Positions 24,627 to 32,866 of a stretch of 38,068 nt of DNA are shown in pieces. Made by a program: the position numbers and the translations under genes. Source of the DNA: an uncultured Cellvibrio sp. (GTDB taxonomy: Bacteria > Pseudomonadota > Gammaproteobacteria > Pseudomonadales > Cellvibrionaceae); NCBI GenBank assembly GCA_937958105.1, contig CALFXJ010000062.1, forward strand, positions 1 to 38,068, in the 5' to 3' direction. The notes under the pieces were generated by a model, which did no database searches, had not been told where the DNA came from, and worked only from the letters and a program-made list of their open reading frames with translations. Position 1 is the stretch's first letter. Each line of letters begins with the position of its first letter.

Positions 24627-25142
24627 ATGTGTATCAACCGATTGCTGTCCGCTGCATGTCTTCTCTGTTTCTCTTGCCTGTCACACGCTTACCTGGTCGA
24701 AGATGTCTTAAGGTTTAACAAGGTCTACAACCCCGGCCATTTTGTCACCCTTGCCCACGATGTGCGGAAGTATGGCTACGTCCCTGACGGTACCTATCCG
24801 TCATTTACATTGAAACTGGAACTGCGCGATCCCAAGAATTCCAAGTACGAGGATCAATGGCCCTTCTACATGGTGTCCCAAGAACACGGTTTTGACTTCG
24901 GACGCGTTACCCCCCTGGATTATGTGATTAACCCCGCGCCCTTTTTTATCAATGAACAAGGCTATTCCGATGCCCGCTTGACTGTTCTGGAAGGCAGCAT
25001 CTGGATCGGCCGCTCCATCCTGACCATGGACATTAAACCGATTACGGCTCCGGGCACAGGAATCCTGCTGGTGGTGGGATTGATCGGCATGCTGTTCCTG
25101 CGCCGCCGCCTTCGAAACGAGCACAGCCCGGTACTCCCTTAA
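24627..25142 (+). CDS. Secreted protein with C-terminal membrane/arginine tail (PEP-CTERM-like)
   Basis: A 171-residue exported protein with a signal peptide (about residues 1-22, ending SHA-YLV), a globular region with aromatic strands (FTLKLELRDPKNSKYEDQWP), and a C-terminal APGTGILLVVGLIGMLFLRR helix followed by more arginines. The layout resembles PEP-CTERM or similar sorting signals, but the diagnostic Pro-Glu-Pro is replaced by APG, so processing by an exosortase is uncertain. AGGAGG lies 8 bases before the ATG at 24627; an in-frame GTG at 24621 is too close to it. REP copies follow directly. Confidence 0.75.
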   Translation: MCINRLLSAACLLCFSCLSHAYLVEDVLRFNKVYNPGHFVTLAHDVRKYGYVPDGTYPSFTLKLELRDPKNSKYEDQWPFYMVSQEHGFDFGRVTPLDYVINPAPFFINEQGYSDARLTVLEGSIWIGRSILTMDIKPITAPGTGILLVVGLIGMLFLRRRLRNEHSPVLP

Positions 25143-25143
25143 C

Positions 25144-25318
25144 GTAGGTCGGATTAGCGCAGCGTAATCCGACAAACAACCACCTAAAGGCACCATAGGT
25201 TCTGATCTTGAGCGGGAGGTGTCGGATTACGCTAACGCTAATCCGACCTACGGCGAGAGCAGGAGTCGTCGCGTCCGGGTAAGAGGTGTCGGATTACGCT
25301 GGCGCTAATTCGACCTAC
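25144..25318. repeat. REP cluster (three copies)
   Basis: One forward copy at 25144-25173 (GTAGGTCGG head) and two reverse copies at 25221-25251 and 25288-25318 (CTAC end). The third has a mismatch in one arm (TAATTCGAC). They occupy half of the 357-base gap downstream of the secreted-protein gene; I see nothing definite in 25319-25499. Confidence 0.9.
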
Positions 25319-25499
25319 GGCAGGCCGAGCCATGGGCGTGGGGTGGTATATGCCGGCGCGGGAATGTTGATGGGTTGGTTACATCAATTCGAGCTAAGGG
25401 CTTGGCAGCTAAATTCTCATTCTGACCTATACTCAGCGGTATAAGCGGCACCGGCAAACGAGGTGCGGAATCTCAGACTATCAACCACTGCTGCCTTGT

Positions 25500-25916
25500 A
25501 TGAAATCCAATGTCTTTACCGCGCTTCGCTTTATCGCTGCGCTGCTCACTGTGGCTGCGATTCTTGGCAAGCCGTATCTGCCCCCGGAACGGTTGGTCAT
25601 CTATCCTGGCCCTACAACCTCCGCGCACATATATGGCGCGGTGAATGGCGAAGGTCGTGAGGATTATGGCTGGCTGGATCAGGACAGCAACAGCTGGTGG
25701 TGCCATCACAAGATGGCCGCAGCTTCATGTGGGATCAACCTCACCTGGGGTCTGGAGGCGGTACCGGTCGATATCCCGGCCGATGACTACGCTGTGTGTC
25801 AGCGCAGTGACAGTGATGACGATGGAGATGGCTGGGGCTGGGAGAACGAAGCCAGCTGTAAGGTCGTCCGCGACGGATCCTTCGCCGGGCAGCTCCGCTA
25901 CATCAGAGCCCCATAA
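25500..25916 (+). CDS. Exported or anchored sensor-like protein, possibly the N-terminal part of a broken GGDEF gene
   Basis: A 138-residue product with an N-terminal hydrophobic segment (about 8-24), then a small Trp/Cys-rich domain (YGWLDQDSNSWWCHHK and SCGINLTWG) and an acidic DSDDDGDGWGWENEASCKV. The GWGWEN-x-x-SC pattern is common in carbohydrate-binding modules of cellulolytic gammaproteobacteria, and the first part resembles the periplasmic part of some diguanylate cyclases. The stop at 25914 is followed within a few bases by a GGDEF coiled coil in another frame that has no start codon of its own, so this is likely the 5' part of that ruined gene. No strong ribosome site precedes the ATG. 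Confidence 0.5.
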   Translation: MKSNVFTALRFIAALLTVAAILGKPYLPPERLVIYPGPTTSAHIYGAVNGEGREDYGWLDQDSNSWWCHHKMAAASCGINLTWGLEAVPVDIPADDYAVCQRSDSDDDGDGWGWENEASCKVVRDGSFAGQLRYIRAP

Positions 25917-25918
25917 CA

Positions 25919-26501
25919 GGACTGAAAAAATCCCAGCAGGAGCGTCAGCTCATACGAATCCTGGAAGAAAAACAGCGGCACCTGGAGGAAGATCGAAAAG
26001 CCCTGCGCGAGCTGGCGGATGTAGATCCATTGACTGGAATTTATAACCGCACCGGCGCCGAAGCCCAGATCAGAAAATGGTTCGGCAGTGACGGTGCAAC
26101 CACAACCGTGGGCGTCATGATGCTGGATCTCGACCACTTCAAGCAGATCAAACGATACCTATGGCCACGACATGGGGGATAAGGTGCTGCGCGCGTTCGC
26201 TACGCTGGTCGCTGCGAATCTGCGTAATGAAGACATCTTTGCGCGCTGGGGCGGCGAAGAATTTGTCATTGTCTGCCAGGCACGATCCCGCGACGCACTC
26301 TAGCAGCTGGCGAATAAATTACGTCAGATCGCCAGCCAGCAGACCTTTGGCGCCGACCTTGATCTGAAGGTGACGGTAAGCATTGGTCTCGCCATCGCCT
26401 TTATCGGTGAGACTTTTGAGGACGTCTTCAAGCGCGCCGACAAAGCTCTCTACCGCGCTAAACAAAGCGGAAGAAACCGAGTGGAAGCTGGCCAATCATG
26501 A
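25919..26501 (+). pseudogene. Broken diguanylate cyclase (GGDEF) fragment
   Basis: Reading from 25919 gives a coiled coil (LEEKQRHLEEDRKALREL) then DVDPLTGIYNR and MLDLDHFKQI. At 26150 one extra A shifts the frame: dropping it yields NDTYGHDMGDKVLRAFA and then ARWGGEEFVIV, an intact GGEEF active site. A second lesion, TAG at 26301-26303 (probably from GAG), interrupts the corrected frame, after which SIGLAI, ADKALYRAKQSGRNRV and a TGA at 26499-26501 complete the domain. There is no start codon near the coil and no transmembrane segment before it. The stop overlaps the next gene (ATGA), so the two were once a coupled pair. Confidence 0.88.
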
Positions 26502-28963
26502 TGCACATCACCAGACTGATTATTATCCTGCTGCTGAGCAGCCTCTCATTGTCGGCACTGGCCGGTAAAAAAGTTCATCAGCTTTATCTGGAGAATAACC
26601 GCTGGACGGATTACACCCACGCCGCACTCCGGGACAACGAAGGCTACCTGTGGATTGGAACTGACGATGGATTAAAACGCTATGACGGTTACAGTATCCA
26701 TGCGTTTTCTCATAATCCGGATGATCGGGAGACCATCGGCCAGGGCGCGATCCGGATTATTCGCGAACAGAGTGATGGTACTGTGTGGAGCGCCAGTTAT
26801 TCGCTTAACCGCTTTAACCGCCTCACGCAAACCTTTACCCGTTACCCCATCAGTAATTTCATGACAATTACTTCTCTGGTGGAAGATGCACAAGGTTTCC
26901 TCTGGATCGGCGGCGAGGGTTTCGGCCTGCTGCGTTTTGATCCGCGCTCGGGCACGGTTACCGACAAGTTGTTTACCGACCGCGCGGAGGGCATCATCTG
27001 GGTCATCACAACCACGCCCGCGCGCGACAGGCTCTGGATCGCCAGCCGCGCCGGCGTATATCGGTTCAATCCGCAGACTCATGAAGCTGAACACTTTTCG
27101 CTACCGGTGGATCTCGCTACCGGCATGGGCGCGATTCGCTCACTGGCGGAAGACAGCATAGGACAGCTGTGGGTCGGCACCCACGCCGGTGTTTATGTGC
27201 TGAACCCTGAAACCGGTGACGTAAAGCATATTGGTGAAGATGGCGATGAACCGCAGGGACTCGCCAGCCACCTGATCAACAGCCTCGCGCTGGACCGCCA
27301 TGGACATATGTGGATAGGCACGGATAAGCATGGTGTGTATCAGTATCATCCACAGCGCAATGAATTTACCCACTACCCGTCAACCTCTTACGATCCATTC
27401 AAGTTTCCACCCGGCGCTGTGACGCATATTCATGAAGACAATGAAAGCAATCTCTGGTTTACCGTAGGCAACTATGGCGTTTACCGCTTAAGTCCGTCAT
27501 TGGAAAAATTTACTGTCGAGCAACACAGTTTTGATTCAGCCAACTCACTGGCTTTCAACAACGTGCTTGATCTTCATGAAGACCGCGAGGGTATGATCTG
27601 GATCGGCACCGACGGCGGCGGCCTCAATCGTTTCAATCCCGTTACACGTGAGTTTCATCACTACCGGCACGACCCGGCTGATCCCGGCAGTATCAGCAGC
27701 AATACGGTACTGGCTATTGCCGAAGATTCGCGGGGCTTTATCTGGCTCGGCACCTGGGGCGGTGGACTTGATCGGCTGGACCCACGCACCGGCGCGATTA
27801 AAAATTTTAAACGCAACCCGCGCGTACCTCCGCATCGTTCACTGGCCGATAACAATATTTTCCGTATTGAAGTGGATGAACAGGATCGACTGCTGCTCAG
27901 TATCTGGGAAGCGGGGCTGCAGGATCCGTGCCAGTCGCCCTGGATGAATACCGCTATCAATTATGTAGATACCTTGACGCTGCCCTACGAGCAGCGGGAC
28001 GTAACGCTTCATTTCAGTGCGACGAATCTTATTTCGCCGTCGCAGAATCTTTATCGCTATCGTCTGTACGGGCAGGATGATGAGTGGACGGAAACCGACA
28101 GCCGCCACCGCCGCGTGCGCTATAACAATCTCGAACCGGGTGAATATCGCTTTCAGATTCTTGCCGCCAACAACGAAGGCGTGTGGAGCGGTCAGTTCCG
28201 TGTGGTTTATCAACCCATCATCAACATCAGCAGTGGCGAGCTGAACAGTTATGAGGTGCTGCTGCGCTGGCACCACCCGGAACGCGGCCTCGTTGCGCCG
28301 GATATTTTTATCCCGATGGCAGAGTCCCTCGGGTTGATCTTCGATATCGGGCTATGGGTGCTCGAACAGGCCTGCGAACAACTGCAGGAATGGAAAGAGA
28401 CGCTTAATCCTCCGCGACTGCCGGGTATTGCCGTTAATCTTTCACCCATTCAACTGGAACGCATGGATCTGCTGGAAAAATTTGAAGATATCTTTGAAGC
28501 CACGGGCGCGGATCGCCGTCACATCAAGTTTGAGATTACCGAATCCGCATTGATGAAACATACGGATACCGTGGATCGTGTGCTGGAGTCTCTGCGCAGT
28601 CGTGGGATTGAGCTGGCTATCGATGATTTCGGAACGGGTTATTCATCCCTGAGTTATCTGGATAAATTACCCGTGCAGATTTTGAAGGTGGACCGCAGCT
28701 TTGTGAACGGTCTCGCTCAACCCGGCGGAAAATCCGGCGGCGCCCACGAGATCGTACGCGCAACCATCTCCCTCGCCCATAATCTGCAGATGCGCGTCGT
28801 CGCCGAAGGGATAGAAACCGAAGAACAGTTGCAGGCATTAAAAAATTACGGCTGCGACTACGGCCAAGGCTACCTCATCGCCCGCCCCCTAACCCCCGAA
28901 GACGCCACGCAGTTTTTGGTTGATCATGTGAACAGTGGCGATGTGAGAGGAAAATTGGATTAG
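26498..28963 (+). CDS. Periplasmic propeller (Reg_prop)-Y_Y_Y-EAL protein, probable internal-deletion form
   Basis: An 821-residue protein. A signal peptide (about 1-22) precedes roughly nine two-component-regulator propeller blades with WIGT motifs (LWIGTDDGLKRYDG, MIWIGTDGGGLNRF, FIWLGTWGGGLDRL), a Y_Y_Y domain (about 490-563) and an EAL phosphodiesterase domain from about 566. EAL residues for c-di-GMP hydrolysis are present: Glu586 in EVLLRW, NLSP, FEITES, DDFGTGYSSL, LKVDRS and VAEGIE. No transmembrane helix, coiled coil or GGDEF lies between Y_Y_Y and EAL, and the propeller is short of the usual fourteen blades, with an abrupt junction near residues 477-490. This suggests in-frame deletions. 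As written, the EAL domain would be exported away from its substrate. Confidence 0.85.
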   Translation: MMHITRLIIILLLSSLSLSALAGKKVHQLYLENNRWTDYTHAALRDNEGYLWIGTDDGLKRYDGYSIHAFSHNPDDRETIGQGAIRIIREQSDGTVWSASYSLNRFNRLTQTFTRYPISNFMTITSLVEDAQGFLWIGGEGFGLLRFDPRSGTVTDKLFTDRAEGIIWVITTTPARDRLWIASRAGVYRFNPQTHEAEHFSLPVDLATGMGAIRSLAEDSIGQLWVGTHAGVYVLNPETGDVKHIGEDGDEPQGLASHLINSLALDRHGHMWIGTDKHGVYQYHPQRNEFTHYPSTSYDPFKFPPGAVTHIHEDNESNLWFTVGNYGVYRLSPSLEKFTVEQHSFDSANSLAFNNVLDLHEDREGMIWIGTDGGGLNRFNPVTREFHHYRHDPADPGSISSNTVLAIAEDSRGFIWLGTWGGGLDRLDPRTGAIKNFKRNPRVPPHRSLADNNIFRIEVDEQDRLLLSIWEAGLQDPCQSPWMNTAINYVDTLTLPYEQRDVTLHFSATNLISPSQNLYRYRLYGQDDEWTETDSRHRRVRYNNLEPGEYRFQILAANNEGVWSGQFRVVYQPIINISSGELNSYEVLLRWHHPERGLVAPDIFIPMAESLGLIFDIGLWVLEQACEQLQEWKETLNPPRLPGIAVNLSPIQLERMDLLEKFEDIFEATGADRRHIKFEITESALMKHTDTVDRVLESLRSRGIELAIDDFGTGYSSLSYLDKLPVQILKVDRSFVNGLAQPGGKSGGAHEIVRATISLAHNLQMRVVAEGIETEEQLQALKNYGCDYGQGYLIARPLTPEDATQFLVDHVNSGDVRGKLD

Positions 28964-29054
28964 TGGGGTGGGGATTGATTTTGATGAGCCATTTCGATGA
29001 TGCGAAGGATTAAGATAGTGGAGTATGGCAATAATTTTGATACCGGAACGGGTT

Positions 29055-29151
29055 GTCGGATTACGCTGCGCTAATCCGACCTACGGGGTTTTATTGCAGG
29101 TTGCAGTCGGGGATGGTTTTTGTAGGTCGGATTAGCGCAGCGTAATCCGAC
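29055..29151. repeat. Inverted pair of REP palindromes
   Basis: A reverse copy at 29055-29084 (CTAC end) and a forward copy at 29122-29151 (GTAG head), 37 bases apart, forming a BIME-like pair between two convergent genes. Confidence 0.92.
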
Positions 29152-29218
29152 AAGGATATATCTAATACCGCAATCCTATCCAACACCCACCCCCGGTCCG
29201 TTATGCGCAACCTGACAC

Positions 29219-29773
29219 CTACCGCGTTGCCCATGCTCTGTCACCCGGCTGGTAAGGCATCTCGCCATCGAAACGCCCTGGGATGGCGACGTGGCGGAGG
29301 ACCTGGGTGGCACCGGTTTCTGAGGTGAAGAAACCAAACAGGGTCAACTGTTTCATCATCGTAAAATAATGCAGGTTACCGCTGCTGGACTGCGCACGCG
29401 CCAGCTGATCGAGCCTGCTGATGAATTCATTACGCTCCTCCGGCTGCAATGCCATAAACGATCGGCCGTAGGTTTTCCGCGCGTCCTCGTTAATCTTCAA
29501 CAACCCAGCGTAGAAAATTTTCTGCTCTTCCGGGGTGTAGCAATCCGGTACATACACACTCATGAACTGACCAACCTTGGCATCCTTCGCACCGGGTGTA
29601 TCGGTACGGGGCAGGATGGTTTCCGCAATTTCATCCAGCAGGGCGATGTCTTCTGCAGAAAAACTCAGCGGAGTCTCCGGTGCGGTAGCACAGCCACTCA
29701 TCAGCGCCGTGCTGCCAATCATCGCCGTGCCTGTTGCAGCGGCAATCAGTTTCAGTAATTCGCGGCGATTCAT
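29219..29773 (-). CDS. Gluconate 2-dehydrogenase subunit 3-like small subunit (Tat lipoprotein)
   Basis: A 184-residue exported partner of the GMC oxidoreductase. The N-terminus NRRELLK is a twin-arginine motif, followed by a hydrophobic stretch and LMSGC, a lipobox, so it is probably a Tat-exported lipoprotein. The rest (LLDEIAETILPRTDTPGAKD, SFMALQPEERNEFI, LTLFGFFTSETGATQVLRHV) is typical of the family, ending near the usual length. The start is the ATG that overlaps the GMC stop (TGATG); AGGGGA lies 8 bases upstream. In glucoside 3-dehydrogenases such a subunit carries the catalytic subunit across the membrane. Confidence 0.9.
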   Translation of the reverse strand: MNRRELLKLIAAATGTAMIGSTALMSGCATAPETPLSFSAEDIALLDEIAETILPRTDTPGAKDAKVGQFMSVYVPDCYTPEEQKIFYAGLLKINEDARKTYGRSFMALQPEERNEFISRLDQLARAQSSSGNLHYFTMMKQLTLFGFFTSETGATQVLRHVAIPGRFDGEMPYQPGDRAWATR

Positions 29774-31461
29774 CACAGGTTCCCCTTTTTCAATTCTTTA
29801 ACAGCATAATCCGCAGCGCGGGCCGTCAAGGCCATGTAAGTCAGCGAAGGATTAACGCAGGAGGCCGAGGTCATGCAGGCCCCATCGGTCACGAACACGT
29901 TGGGTGCATCCCACACCTGGTTAAATCCGTTCAGCACTGAAGTCTTGGGATCGCGGCCCATGCGTGCCGTACCCATCTCGTGAATGCCCATGCCCGGTGC
30001 GTAACCCCAGTCAGCGCCACGCACATTTTTCAGACCCGCTGCTTCAAATAATTCCACCGCGTCCTGCTGCATATCTTTGCGCATGGCTTTTTCGTTATCG
30101 CGAATCTCCACGTTCATCGCCAGTACCGGCAGGCCCCATTTATCTTTCACCTTGCGATCCAGATAAATGCGGTTTTCGTGATATGGCAGCATTTCGCCGA
30201 ACGCACTCATGCCAATGGTCCAGACGCCCGGTTCGGCCAGTGCATTTTTCAGGTTTGCACCAATGCCCAGTTCCGCCACGTCCCGGTTCCAACCCTCGCG
30301 GCTGGCCGCACCCTGATAGCCGAAGCCACGCAGGTAATCGCGTTTTTCATTACCCAGATTGCGAAAGCGTGGAATGTAAAAACCGGCAGGACGACGACCG
30401 TAGTAATACTTGTCTTCAAAACCTTCTACCACCGCGCTGGCACCTACGCGGAAATGGTGATCCATGACGTTGTGGCCCAGCTCGCCGCTGCTGCTGCCCA
30501 GACCGTCAGGCCAGATATCGGTAGCGGAGTTCATCAGAACCCAGGTCGAGTTGAAGGAGGATGCGTTCAGGAAGACAACATTCGCGGTGTATTCATAAGT
30601 CAGGTTGGTTTCTGCATCAATCACCTCAACACCGCGCGCACGTTTTTTATCTTTGTCGTACAGCACCTGCGTGACAATAGAAAACGGACGCAGTGTCAGG
30701 TTACCGGTTTTCATCGCAGCCGGCAGCGTGGAAGACTGCGTACTGAAGTAAGCACCGAAAGGACAGCCGAGCCAGCATTTGTTGCGATACTGACAGTTCG
30801 CCCGGCCCTGCTCCGGCATGGGTTGCGTAATATTTGCCGTACGACTGTGGATAATCCGCCGCTGTCCGCCGTAGGCTTTTTTCACCCGCGCAGCCACTTC
30901 TTTTTCCACGCAGTTGAGTTCAACCGGCGGCATGAAGATGCCATCAGGTAATTGTTCCAGACCTTCGCGGGTTCCAGAGATACCGGCAAAGCGTTCAACA
31001 TAGTCATACCAGGGCGCGAGGTCGTTATAGCGGATTGGCCAATCCACGGCGACACCTTCACGCAGGTTGGCTTCGAAATCCTGCGGGCTTAAGCGGTAAC
31101 TCTGGCGGCCCCACAGCAGCGAACGACCGCCGACGTGATAACCGCGGTACCAGTCAAAACGCTTTTCTTCCACATAGGGACTTTCCTGCTCATTAACCCA
31201 CATGCCCTGGGTTTCTTCGTTGAGCACAAAGTCGCGCTGCAGCACCGGGTGATTACGTTTCATCTCCTGGGTAGCGTGACCGCGATGAGGATGATCCCAA
31301 GTCTCTTTCGACGCGTTGACATAATCGCGAATGTGTTCGATGTTGCGGCCGCGTTCGAGCAGCAGCACTTTCAGGCCTTTTTCAGTCAGTTCTTTGGCGG
31401 CCCAGCCACCGCTGATACCGGAACCGACAACAATCGCATCGAAGTGTTGTGTAGCAGACAT
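29773..31461 (-). CDS. GMC family oxidoreductase, probable sugar or glycoside dehydrogenase
   Basis: A 562-residue FAD enzyme without a signal peptide of its own. The dinucleotide-binding GSGISGG is at about 13-19, YHVGGRSLLWGRQ follows near residue 110, a cysteine-rich insertion (CQYRNKCWLGCPFG) lies near 225-240, HEMGTARMG is near 495, and the C-terminal CVNPSLTYMA carries the family's active-site region. It overlaps the small-subunit gene and follows the TIM-barrel gene by 20 bases. With the Tat-borne small subunit it resembles LacA-type glucoside 3-dehydrogenases, which oxidise C3 of sugars and pass electrons to a cytochrome c; no cytochrome gene is in this operon. Confidence 0.91.
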   Translation of the reverse strand: MSATQHFDAIVVGSGISGGWAAKELTEKGLKVLLLERGRNIEHIRDYVNASKETWDHPHRGHATQEMKRNHPVLQRDFVLNEETQGMWVNEQESPYVEEKRFDWYRGYHVGGRSLLWGRQSYRLSPQDFEANLREGVAVDWPIRYNDLAPWYDYVERFAGISGTREGLEQLPDGIFMPPVELNCVEKEVAARVKKAYGGQRRIIHSRTANITQPMPEQGRANCQYRNKCWLGCPFGAYFSTQSSTLPAAMKTGNLTLRPFSIVTQVLYDKDKKRARGVEVIDAETNLTYEYTANVVFLNASSFNSTWVLMNSATDIWPDGLGSSSGELGHNVMDHHFRVGASAVVEGFEDKYYYGRRPAGFYIPRFRNLGNEKRDYLRGFGYQGAASREGWNRDVAELGIGANLKNALAEPGVWTIGMSAFGEMLPYHENRIYLDRKVKDKWGLPVLAMNVEIRDNEKAMRKDMQQDAVELFEAAGLKNVRGADWGYAPGMGIHEMGTARMGRDPKTSVLNGFNQVWDAPNVFVTDGACMTSASCVNPSLTYMALTARAADYAVKELKKGNL

Positions 31462-31481
31462 AAATTTACCTCGGGACAGAA

Positions 31482-32378
31482 TTAAACATCACAGATGCGG
31501 ATTGCCGCTTGGAGAGATTCTATTTTTTCAGCATCCGTTGCGCGTTTGGGCATAAATTCCTGTGCAACGTATCCTTTAAAACCGGTGGCGTGAATGGCCC
31601 GTGCGATGGCCGGATAGTAAAGTTCCTGCGTATCATCAATTTCATTACGGCCCGGCACGCCCGCCGTGTGGTAATGACCAAAATATTGATGATGATTCTG
31701 AATGGTGCGGATGATGTCGCCTTCGCTGATCTGCATGTGATAAATGTCGTACAGCAGTTTGAAGTTAGGCGAATCCAGTCGTTTACAGAGTTCAATACCC
31801 CACGCGGAGTTATCGCAGAAATAATCCGGATGGTCGATCTTGCTGTTGAACAACTCCATCTGCAGTATCACACCGCGTTTTTCCGCCTGGGCAAGAATTT
31901 TCTTCAGGCCTTTGGTCGCGTTCTTCAATCCCTCTTCCGGATCTTTGCCGCGCGCATTACCGCTGAAGCAGATGAGATTTTTGTAGCCGGCCTCACTCAC
32001 CAGATCGATATGTTTACGGTACCGCTCAATCAACGGCTGGTGAAACTGCTCATCACCCCAGCCATCTTCCAGATTCAACTCCGCACCGTTACACATGGAA
32101 GAATCCACCCCATGCTGCTTGAGGATGCTCCACTCATTCGGTCCCACCAGGTCGATCGCGGAAAAGCCCAAGCGTTTTACCACCAGACACAATTCGTCCA
32201 ATGACAGAAAATGAAACGTCCAGCGGGCAACCGAGTGATGAATATTGCCTTTAAGCGCAGCGGCAGGTCCGCCCTTATCAGAGGCAGCCCCGGCTCCCAG
32301 AGCAGCAAGACTGGTTAATCCCAACGCGCTGGCCACAGCGCCTCGCATCAATGCACGGCGTTTTACGGAATAGGTCAT
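31482..32378 (-). CDS. TIM-barrel sugar isomerase-like protein with Tat-type signal
   Basis: A 298-residue protein of the hydroxypyruvate isomerase/xylose isomerase-like fold. The N-terminus SVKRRALMRG plus a hydrophobic Ala/Leu/Gly stretch (to about residue 32) looks like a Tat signal, so it is probably periplasmic. Metal and catalytic positions are seen as Glu175 (LQMELFNS), Asp211 (LLYDIYHMQ), His237 and Glu274 (AQEFMPK). As the first gene of the operon it may act on the 3-keto product made by the GMC enzyme; that is inference from the neighbours. No strong ribosome site precedes the ATG at 32376-32378, but the next Met would cut off the twin arginines. Confidence 0.87.
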   Translation of the reverse strand: MTYSVKRRALMRGAVASALGLTSLAALGAGAASDKGGPAAALKGNIHHSVARWTFHFLSLDELCLVVKRLGFSAIDLVGPNEWSILKQHGVDSSMCNGAELNLEDGWGDEQFHQPLIERYRKHIDLVSEAGYKNLICFSGNARGKDPEEGLKNATKGLKKILAQAEKRGVILQMELFNSKIDHPDYFCDNSAWGIELCKRLDSPNFKLLYDIYHMQISEGDIIRTIQNHHQYFGHYHTAGVPGRNEIDDTQELYYPAIARAIHATGFKGYVAQEFMPKRATDAEKIESLQAAIRICDV

Positions 32379-32622
32379 GGCTGATAGCTCGATTTTATTG
32401 TGATGGTCGATGTTATTGTGGTGTGACCGACATTAAACGGTGCAAACAAAAACCGATGGGAAAAAGGGTAGCTGGCCCCGACGCACTTATCTACAGGCTC
32501 AACGGTTCTTTACGTTTAATGACACTCTTAAAGCAATCGTGGCTTGACGGGCAGGATGCTGACACCCTCCTGCAGGGAAAGAAGGGAGAAGGGCTGCGCG
32601 GATTGCTCCGCTTCACTCGTTA

Positions 32623-32775
32623 TTACTCGCGCGGACCGATAAGTGAAAAGGCAATGCCGATAGCCAGGCCGATCCCGATTCCCATACCGATGTTGTCAAT
32701 GAACAGACCAATCACCACGCCGATAGCAACGCCCAACGCAACCCCCAGGCCGCGCTTGGATTTTTTTTCTGGCAT
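32623..32775 (-). CDS. Small glycine-zipper membrane protein
   Basis: A 50-residue protein. A basic start (MPEKKSKRGLG) leads into two hydrophobic Gly-rich segments (GVALGVAIGVVIGLF and GMGIGIGLAIGIAFSLIG) joined by IDN, ending PRE. The repeated GxxxG/GxGxG spacing is a glycine zipper, which favours tight helix packing in membranes. AGAGGA lies about 8 bases before the ATG, and coding character is good. Related short proteins are often annotated as hypothetical; the function is unknown. The 244 bases beyond its stop up to the isomerase gene hold nothing I can name. Confidence 0.72.
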   Translation of the reverse strand: MPEKKSKRGLGVALGVAIGVVIGLFIDNIGMGIGIGLAIGIAFSLIGPRE

Positions 32776-32808
32776 TTACAGATCCTCTGCAAGGTCGCAT
32801 CAAGGGAG

Positions 32809-32835
32809 CAACGCCCTGCGCAGGGCAGAGCGTTG
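32809..32835. repeat. GC-rich inverted repeat
   Basis: CAACG and CGTTG enclose a perfect GCCCTGCGCAGGGC palindrome, between the esterase stop and the glycine-zipper start on the minus strand. There is no T-run; it may be a weak terminator or an mRNA-end stabiliser. Confidence 0.5.
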
Positions 32836-32866
32836 CATCCTGACTTACTGCATGCTGACAGTCGAC

